From Pseudomonas moraviensis (GTDB lineage: Bacteria; Pseudomonadota; Gammaproteobacteria; Pseudomonadales; Pseudomonadaceae), in NCBI RefSeq assembly GCF_900105805.1, contig NZ_LT629788.1, forward strand, positions 5,192,501 to 5,256,500: a stretch of 64,000 bases of DNA, written 5' to 3'. Positions 58,672-64,000 of this stretch are shown here, piece by piece; position 1 is the stretch's first letter, and every line of letters starts with the position of its first letter. The translations under genes and the position numbers were made by a program. The notes below the pieces were generated by a model. That model was given only the letters and a program-made list of their open reading frames with translations, had not been told where the DNA came from and made no database searches.

Positions 58672-59309
58672 TGCAGACGGTTGCAGTTATCGACTACGGC
58701 ATGGGCAACCTGCACTCAGTGGCCAAAGCGCTTGAGCACGTCGGCGCTGGCAAGGTGCTGATCACCAGCGATGCGAACGTGATTCGTGAAGCCGACCGCG
58801 TGGTATTCCCCGGCGTTGGCGCGATTCGCGATTGCATGGCGGAGATCCGTCGGCTCGGCTTCGATTCGCTGGTCCGTGAGGTCAGCCAGGATCGGCCATT
58901 CCTCGGCATCTGCGTCGGCATGCAAGCCTTGCTCGACAGCAGCGAAGAGAATGATGGCGTTGACTGCATCGGCCTGTTCCCGGGCGCGGTGAAGTTCTTC
59001 GGCAAGGACCTGCACGAAGACGGCGAGCACCTGAAGGTCCCGCACATGGGCTGGAATGAGGTGAAGCAGAACATCAGTCACCCGCTGTGGCACGACATCC
59101 CGGATCTGGCGCGTTTCTACTTCGTGCACAGCTACTACATCGCCGCCGCCAATGGGCGGCAGGTGGTGGGCAGCGGTCATTACGGTGTCGATTTCGCCGC
59201 AGCGCTGGCCGATGGCTCGCGCTTCGCCGTGCAGTTCCACCCGGAGAAGAGCCATACCCACGGCCTGCAATTGCTGCAGAACTTCGCCGCATGGGACGGT
59301 CGCTGGTAA
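58671..59309 (+). CDS. hisH: Imidazole glycerol phosphate synthase glutaminase HisH
   Basis: Glutaminase subunit that feeds ammonia to HisF. The 212-aa class I amidotransferase has VIDYGMGNLHSVAKAL at the start, the nucleophile Cys in FLGICVGMQALLDSSEEN near residue 84, KVPHMGWNEV, and the His-x-Glu of VQFHPEKSHTHGLQLL near the end. It overlaps hisB by one base, and the next gene starts directly at its stop. Confidence 0.97.
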   Translation: MQTVAVIDYGMGNLHSVAKALEHVGAGKVLITSDANVIREADRVVFPGVGAIRDCMAEIRRLGFDSLVREVSQDRPFLGICVGMQALLDSSEENDGVDCIGLFPGAVKFFGKDLHEDGEHLKVPHMGWNEVKQNISHPLWHDIPDLARFYFVHSYYIAAANGRQVVGSGHYGVDFAAALADGSRFAVQFHPEKSHTHGLQLLQNFAAWDGRW

Positions 59310-59570
59310 ATGGCTGGCAAGAAGTCCAAACCGCCGATCCTGACCCTCACTCCCGAGCAGGAGAGCGAGGCCAATCGCAAGATTCAGCGGTTCATGGAAG
59401 ACCGTTTCGAACTCGACCTGGGTTCGTTCGAAGCGGCGGAAATTCTTGAGCTGTTTACCCGCGAAATTGCTCCGCACTATTACAACAGGGCGATTTTCGA
59501 TGTGCAGACCCACCTCAAGGAGCGGTTTGAAAGCATCGAAAGCGACCTGTGGGCGCTCGAAAAAAATTAA
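59310..59570 (+). CDS. DUF2164 protein inside the his cluster
   Basis: An 86-aa protein of unknown function. It starts MAGKKSKPPILTLTPEQESE and has KIQRFMEDRFELDLGSFEAA and YYNRAIFDVQTHLKERFESI, the pattern of DUF2164. The ATG directly follows the hisH stop, so it is translated with the his genes. A long inverted repeat separates it from hisA. Confidence 0.85.
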   Translation: MAGKKSKPPILTLTPEQESEANRKIQRFMEDRFELDLGSFEAAEILELFTREIAPHYYNRAIFDVQTHLKERFESIESDLWALEKN

Positions 59571-59656
59571 GAGCAGCGGCAAGCGTCAAGCTGCGAGCTG
59601 CAAGAGATAGACGCGCGTGCGCGCTTGCAGCTTATGGCTTGCAGCTTGCCGCTCTT
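59569..59656. repeat. Imperfect inverted repeat between DUF2164 gene and hisA
   Basis: The left arm GAGCAGCGGCAAGC.. pairs with ..GCTTGCCGCTCTT on the right, with further GCTTGCAGCTT-type repeats inside. It belongs to a third Pseudomonas intergenic repeat style and could weaken transcription into hisA. Confidence 0.7.
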
Positions 59657-59673
59657 TTGACGAAGGAAAAAGC

Positions 59674-60411
59674 ATGCTGATTATCCCCGCTATCGATCTC
59701 AAAGACGGTGCCTGCGTACGTCTGCGCCAGGGCCGCATGGAAGATTCCACGGTGTTCTCCGATGACCCGGTGAGCATGGCTGCCAAGTGGGTGGAGGGCG
59801 GTTGCCGCCGTCTGCATCTGGTCGACCTCAACGGCGCGTTCGAAGGTCAGCCGGTCAACGGCGAAGTGGTCACCGCGATCGCCAAGCGCTACCCGACCCT
59901 GCCGATCCAGATCGGTGGCGGCATCCGCTCGCTGAAAACCATTGAGCATTACGTCAAGGCCGGCGTGAGCTACGTGATCATCGGCACCAAAGCCGTAAAG
60001 GATCCTGCGTTCGTCGCTGAAGCCTGCCGTGCCTTCCCGGGCAAGATCATCGTCGGTCTGGATGCCAAAGACGGTTTCGTCGCCACCGATGGCTGGGCTG
60101 AAATCAGCACCGTACAGGTGATCGATCTGGCCAGGCAGTTCGAAGCCGACGGCGTGTCGTCGATTGTTTATACCGACATCGCCAAAGACGGCATGATGCA
60201 GGGCTGCAACGTACCGTTCACCGCTGCTCTGGCCGCTGCGACGAAGATTCCGGTGATCGCTTCCGGCGGCATCCACAATCTGGGTGACATCAAGTCGCTG
60301 CTTGACGCCAAGGCGCCGGGCATCATCGGCGCGATCACAGGCCGGGCGATCTACGAAGGCACACTCGACGTCGCCGAAGCGCAAGCTTTCTGCGATTCGT
60401 ACCAAGGCTGA
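59674..60411 (+). CDS. hisA: ProFAR isomerase HisA
   Basis: Isomerises ProFAR to PRFAR in histidine synthesis. The 245-aa beta/alpha barrel opens MLIIPAIDLKDGACVRLRQG with the catalytic Asp, and has VDLNGAFEGQPVNG, IQIGGGIRS (phosphate loop), YVIIGTKAVKDP, IVYTDIAKDGMMQGCN with the second catalytic Asp, and VIASGGIHNLGD. The start is set by GAAGGAAAA in front and the family N-terminus. It is 9 bp from hisF. Confidence 0.97.
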   Translation: MLIIPAIDLKDGACVRLRQGRMEDSTVFSDDPVSMAAKWVEGGCRRLHLVDLNGAFEGQPVNGEVVTAIAKRYPTLPIQIGGGIRSLKTIEHYVKAGVSYVIIGTKAVKDPAFVAEACRAFPGKIIVGLDAKDGFVATDGWAEISTVQVIDLARQFEADGVSSIVYTDIAKDGMMQGCNVPFTAALAAATKIPVIASGGIHNLGDIKSLLDAKAPGIIGAITGRAIYEGTLDVAEAQAFCDSYQG

Positions 60412-60420
60412 GGACTGACC

Positions 60421-61191
60421 ATGGCGCTGGCCAAACGCATCATCCCTTGCCTGGACGTGGACAACGGCCGGGTCGTCAAAGGTGTGAAGTTCGAGAACAT
60501 CCGTGACGCCGGTGACCCGGTGGAAATCGCCCGTCGCTACGACGAGCAGGGTGCCGACGAAATTACCTTTCTCGACATCACCGCCAGCGTCGATGGCCGC
60601 GACACCACGCTGCATACCGTCGAGCGCATGGCCAGCCAGGTGTTCATTCCGCTGACCGTCGGCGGTGGCGTGCGCACCGTGCAGGACATCCGCAACCTGC
60701 TCAATGCCGGCGCGGACAAGGTGTCGATCAATACCGCTGCCGTGTTCAACCCGGAATTCGTCGGTGAAGCCGCGCAGCATTTCGGCTCGCAGTGCATCGT
60801 CGTCGCCATCGACGCCAAGAAAGTCTCCGGCCCGGGCGAAACCCCGCGCTGGGAGATCTTCACCCACGGCGGGCGCAAGCCGACCGGCCTCGATGCAGTC
60901 GAGTGGGCGAAGAAAATGGAAGGCCTCGGTGCCGGCGAAATCCTCCTGACCAGCATGGATCAGGACGGCATGAAAAACGGCTTCGATCTCGGCGTTACCC
61001 GCGCCATCAGCGATGCGCTGGGCATTCCGGTGATCGCTTCCGGCGGTGTCGGCAACCTGCAGCATCTGGCCGATGGCATCCTCGAAGGGCACGCCAGCGC
61101 GGTGCTGGCAGCGAGTATTTTCCACTTCGGCGAATACACCGTGCAGGAAGCCAAGGCCTACATGGCGCATCGCGGCATCGTCATGCGCTAA
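60421..61191 (+). CDS. hisF: Imidazole glycerol phosphate synthase cyclase HisF
   Basis: Cyclase that, with HisH ammonia, converts PRFAR to imidazoleglycerol phosphate and AICAR. The 256-aa barrel opens MALAKRIIPCLDVDNGRVVK with the catalytic Asp. It also has ADEITFLDITASVDGRDTTL, LTVGGGVRTV, LTSMDQDGMKNGFDLGVTRA with the other catalytic Asp, and VIASGGVGNLQH. Confidence 0.97.
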   Translation: MALAKRIIPCLDVDNGRVVKGVKFENIRDAGDPVEIARRYDEQGADEITFLDITASVDGRDTTLHTVERMASQVFIPLTVGGGVRTVQDIRNLLNAGADKVSINTAAVFNPEFVGEAAQHFGSQCIVVAIDAKKVSGPGETPRWEIFTHGGRKPTGLDAVEWAKKMEGLGAGEILLTSMDQDGMKNGFDLGVTRAISDALGIPVIASGGVGNLQHLADGILEGHASAVLAASIFHFGEYTVQEAKAYMAHRGIVMR

Positions 61192-61212
61192 AGCGTACAG
61201 GCCAGTGGACAG

Positions 61213-61247
61213 CATGGCGCGCCCAAGGCACTCTTGGGCACGCCATG
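61213..61247. other. Long hairpin between hisF and the binding-protein gene
   Basis: CATGGCG..GCCCAAG / CTTGGGC..CGCCATG with one mismatch and a 5-base loop, no T-run. It may protect the his mRNA end or regulate the following gene, whose ATG is 18 bp away. Confidence 0.6.
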
Positions 61248-61264
61248 GATTCCGGTAGCCCGAC

Positions 61265-62020
61265 ATGATCAAACGCCTGCTTGTTGTTCTCGCCAGCGCC
61301 TCATTGTTGTTCATCAGCAATGCCCGGGCGCAAAACAGTCCCGACACCGATCTGGTGCTGCTCACCGAAAACTTCCCGCCGTACAACATGGCGAAGAACG
61401 GCAAGAATTTCGCTCAAGGCGAAAACATCAACGGCATTGCCACCGACATCGTCCGCGAGATGTTCCAGCGCGCGGGCCTCACATACAGTCTGACCCTGCG
61501 TTTCCCTTGGGAGCGTGTCTACAAACTCGCGCTGGAAAATCCCGGTTATGGGGCCTTCGTCATGGCGCGCCTGCCCGATCGCGAAAGACTGTTCAAATGG
61601 GTCGGACCGATCGGTCCCGATGACTGGATCCTGCTGGCCAAGGCTGACAGCAAGATCACCCTTGAAACCCTCAACGATGCACGCAAATACAAGATCGGTG
61701 CCTACAAGGGCGACGCGATTGCCGAGACGCTGACCAAGCAAGGCCTCAAGCCGGTGGTGGTGCTGCGCGATCAGGACAATGCGAAGAAACTGCTCAACGG
61801 CCAGATCGATCTGTGGGCCACCGGTGATCCTGCCGGCCGTTATCTGGCCCGGCAGGATGGCGTGACTGGCCTGAAGACTGTGCTGCGCTTCAACAGCGCC
61901 GAGTTGTACCTGGCGCTAAACAAGGATGTGCCGGATACAGTCGTTGCCAGGTTGCAGGCTGCGCTTGATCAGATGCGCAAGGACGGGGTTGTCGACGAGA
62001 TCATGGGACGCTATCTGTAA
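61265..62020 (+). CDS. Periplasmic substrate-binding protein (SBP_bac_3 family)
   Basis: A 251-aa exported protein. Residues 1-22 form a signal peptide (MIKRLLVVLASASLLFISNARA). The mature protein has VLLTENFPPYNMAKNG, IATDIVREMFQRAGLTYSLT and RFPWERVYKLALENPGYGAF, which match amino acid-type binding proteins, and the DQMRKDGVVDEIMGRYL end. No permease or ATPase is adjacent. The ligand is unknown. The last 20 bp overlap the convergent Vps62-like gene. Confidence 0.88.
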   Translation: MIKRLLVVLASASLLFISNARAQNSPDTDLVLLTENFPPYNMAKNGKNFAQGENINGIATDIVREMFQRAGLTYSLTLRFPWERVYKLALENPGYGAFVMARLPDRERLFKWVGPIGPDDWILLAKADSKITLETLNDARKYKIGAYKGDAIAETLTKQGLKPVVVLRDQDNAKKLLNGQIDLWATGDPAGRYLARQDGVTGLKTVLRFNSAELYLALNKDVPDTVVARLQAALDQMRKDGVVDEIMGRYL

Positions 62021-63374
62021 CCACTGGCAACTCTGTGCTTGCCGGCAACGCTGCGACTTCGTTATCCGCTTCGTGATCGACTGTCGCGCTTTGCATGTGC
62101 GTGGCCTCAGCAGGCAGGTCTGTCGCGTTCGGTTGCGGTGGTGTGTACACGCTGAAGTGCAGGTTCCTGCCATCGGTGTAGCTGACGACGCTGCCGATCT
62201 GTGTGCCGTCCGCGCGAAGCAGCTTATAGTCACTTTGAGTCAGATACACCGCCATCGAGCTGTTGCCGGCGACGATAGCCGCGACATCGATGGGTGCCGG
62301 GTTGAGCCATTCGTTCGAGTGTGTTTCACAGTGGGTAAAGTCATTGTTCAACCGCGCCGAAAACAGAAAGGGTTGCGACAGGTTGCTTTGCCACTGTGCG
62401 CCGAACTCGATCAAAGTGGCATTGCTGAACAGGCGCAGTCGGTTGTTTTGCTGCAGGCGGGGTGCGACCCAGCGCACAGTCTTGTTGTTGTTTTCCGTGT
62501 TGTGGCAATGGCCAACGAGCTGATAGTGATCCGTGCGCTGAAGCAGATACTCAGGTGACTGATTGAACTGTTGGCGTCGGGTGAGCTGTGGGTCTTTTAC
62601 GATGAACCATGGCAGTCGAGCGCTGTAAGCAGGTTGCTCGGGCGCCTGCAGGGTGGCTGGTGTTACATCGACAAGGACTGGCGCGGCGGGGCGCGCATTG
62701 ACGTCAATCACAATCGGGATACGCAGGGAATAAAGGTTGAAATTGGCGGGTTTGGAATAACCGTTGACGCCGACGAAGGTGCCTGGCGCCAGATGGATTT
62801 CATCCGCAGGCGCCGAAGGCGGAATGGCACTCCATGTGCTGATGCTTTGTCGGGCCCCACTGCCCTTGTCTGTCCACACCGGTACGTTGAGGCCAGAAGC
62901 AATCAAGAGGTCGGCACGGACGCAACGGACAGCATTCAAGGAAGGCTTTCCGTGACCGTCGGAGCAAACCGAACCGAGCGCTACGTACCCTTGCGGAGGA
63001 ATGGGTCGCCAGATCGCCCCGTCCTTTTTCGAACCTGAACCTGTGTCTTGCCAGATCAGTTCGTAGTCGTCAGGCCGGCGCAACGCGCTGCCTTTTGCGG
63101 GGTCTGCACTGGGTGTCGCCGCTTCGCAAACCACGGCCACCGCATGTCTGTCATTAATGTTGTCATGGTCATCAATCGCCACGTCGCCCAACGGGAAATA
63201 ACCCGGCAGCACATCGGCTGGTGGCGTGGGCCGCCAGAAGGCCGCCGGTTTCACTCGGGAGCCAACGGTGTCCCAGATGCGCAGAAACTCCGTCGTGAAG
63301 CTGATCAGCAAGTTGTCGTTTCGGATGGGTTGCATTTGCGCGGTTGGCAAAGCGGCAGTCTCATGAGTAGGCAT
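62001..63374 (-). CDS. Vps62-like beta-rich protein
   Basis: A 457-aa protein with a Vps62-type repeat region: RIWDTVGSRVKPAAFWRPTP, PGYFPLGDVAIDDHDNINDR, IWRPIPPQGYVALGSVCSDG and IHLAPGTFVGVNGYSK form three successive beta units typical of Vps62/DUF946 proteins. The region after residue 230 (FIVKDPQLTRRQQFNQSPEYLLQ) is different and does not match a domain I know. No signal peptide is seen. Vps62 proteins are mainly described from fungi and plants; bacterial ones are often linked to toxins or surface binding. Function unknown. Confidence 0.7.
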   Translation of the reverse strand: MPTHETAALPTAQMQPIRNDNLLISFTTEFLRIWDTVGSRVKPAAFWRPTPPADVLPGYFPLGDVAIDDHDNINDRHAVAVVCEAATPSADPAKGSALRRPDDYELIWQDTGSGSKKDGAIWRPIPPQGYVALGSVCSDGHGKPSLNAVRCVRADLLIASGLNVPVWTDKGSGARQSISTWSAIPPSAPADEIHLAPGTFVGVNGYSKPANFNLYSLRIPIVIDVNARPAAPVLVDVTPATLQAPEQPAYSARLPWFIVKDPQLTRRQQFNQSPEYLLQRTDHYQLVGHCHNTENNNKTVRWVAPRLQQNNRLRLFSNATLIEFGAQWQSNLSQPFLFSARLNNDFTHCETHSNEWLNPAPIDVAAIVAGNSSMAVYLTQSDYKLLRADGTQIGSVVSYTDGRNLHFSVYTPPQPNATDLPAEATHMQSATVDHEADNEVAALPASTELPVVTDSVP

Positions 63375-63492
63375 TGCAATTCCTGATAGTTGTAAGGCGA
63401 CGCAAGGGCGTCGCGACCTGTTGCAGGTCGCACTATCGGAGACGGGGACGGTTATCGGGTGGTAACTATGTATGTGCCAGCGTCACAGGGTT

Positions 63493-64000
63493 TTACCGGT
63501 AGACGCCGTCCTTGCCATGGCCGGCCATGGCGCGGTTGCTGCGTACGCTAATCATCTGCCGGATATCGATCCAGTCGATGCCCTGCGCTTTGAGCTTGGG
63601 CAACTCGCGCTCGAGTACCGCCAGGGTCTGCGGGTACGGATGGCCGATCATCACCGCCGAACCCTGTTTGTGCGCCAAGGCGATCGCGGTCTGTAGCTGG
63701 GTGGCAATTGCCGCTTCAGTGCGCTCGTCATCGAGAAACACATCTCGGGAAACGCTGGCCAGATCGATCTTCTGCGCCTGCTGCGCAGCGACCGTTTGAG
63801 CGCTGGTGCGGCTGTCAACGAAGAATTTGTGACGACGCTGCAACTCACCCATCAACCACGCCATCGCCACCGGTTGCGCGGTCATGCGGCTGCCCATGTG
63901 GTTATTGATGCCGGCGGTGAACGGGACTTTTTCGAACGCGGCATTCAGACGTTTCTGCAGTTCTTCGATGGGCAGTTCGGGGTGCCAGGCGTAGGGGCCG
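63493..64000 (-). CDS. Divergent polysaccharide deacetylase (YibQ-like), 3' part
   Basis: The C-terminal 168 residues of a protein whose start lies beyond the window. Motifs: INNHMGSRMTAQPVAMAWLM, FFVDSRTSAQTVAA, VFLDDERTEAAIATQLQTAI and SAVMIGHPYPQTLAVLEREL, which are those of the divergent polysaccharide deacetylase 2 (YibQ) family. The active-site region upstream is missing here. Homologues often lie downstream of murein hydrolase activator envC and ctpA. Confidence 0.88.
   Translation of the reverse strand, partial: GPYAWHPELPIEELQKRLNAAFEKVPFTAGINNHMGSRMTAQPVAMAWLMGELQRRHKFFVDSRTSAQTVAAQQAQKIDLASVSRDVFLDDERTEAAIATQLQTAIALAHKQGSAVMIGHPYPQTLAVLERELPKLKAQGIDWIDIRQMISVRSNRAMAGHGKDGVYR

Overview
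The window reads as chromosomal DNA of a fluorescent-group Pseudomonas. The reasons are about 60% GC, a gene order I recall from other Pseudomonas chromosomes (dctBD, rmlC, nudE-cysQ, aguBA, mutY-yggX, hisBHAF), OprD-type porin and OFA/AAT transporters, and many copies of the GTGGGAGCGAGCCTGCTCGC / TGTAGGAGTGAGCCTGCTCG repeat doublets typical of this group. The species was not determined.

Layout. 0-12 kb: the 5' end of an unidentified gene, a RecQ-family helicase, a 3-hydroxyacyl-CoA dehydrogenase with a hotdog thioesterase, a glycine-zipper surface protein, an fdhD-fdhF molybdoenzyme pair with a LysR regulator, Kbp, and the nucleotide-housekeeping genes yrfG, nudE and cysQ. 12-17 kb: a thioesterase, the DctB/DctD C4-dicarboxylate two-component system, rmlC, and a DUF3916 gene broken by a nonsense codon. 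17-25 kb: a three-domain kinase/M23-like/aminotransferase protein, agmatine catabolism (aguBA), and an OprD-family porin with a promoter-terminator leader. 25-28 kb: a 2-oxoglutarate dioxygenase of the isoleucine-hydroxylase type, a GNAT acetyltransferase and an AzlCD exporter, with a convergent LysR gene. 28-31.7 kb: accessory DNA ending at tRNA-Thr, with an orphan DinJ/RelB antitoxin, a frameshifted and truncated YafQ toxin, an Xre-RES toxin-antitoxin pair and a solitary AAA ATPase. 31.8-42.9 kb: an FkbM methyltransferase, a basic amino acid ABC transporter with a coupled methyltransferase, an AAT permease behind a probable sigma-54 promoter, two paralogous small proteins, a hydrolase, a YhcG-type nuclease and a small membrane protein. 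42.9-50.2 kb: a tight six-gene operon built on sbnA-sbnB (L-2,3-diaminopropionate synthesis) with a FAD/NAD(P)-binding protein, a GST, an LctP permease and a MocR regulator, and with no NRPS or siderophore synthetase. 50.5-52 kb: a two-gene Panacea-type toxin-antitoxin candidate between two copies of the tRNA-Phe terminator region. 52-64 kb: yggX, mutY and asmA, an OFA transporter, the histidine genes hisB-hisH-(DUF2164)-hisA-hisF, a periplasmic binding protein, a Vps62-like protein and a truncated YibQ-type deacetylase.

The strongest candidates for something undescribed are: (1) the diaminopropionate operon, which seems to make and move a small non-NRPS metabolite; (2) the dioxygenase-acetyltransferase-AzlCD cassette, which looks like amino acid hydroxylation coupled to export; and (3) the Panacea module next to tRNA-Phe, with its terminator-derived direct repeats and a LexA-like operator. 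All family names come from reading motifs by eye; no database search was run.
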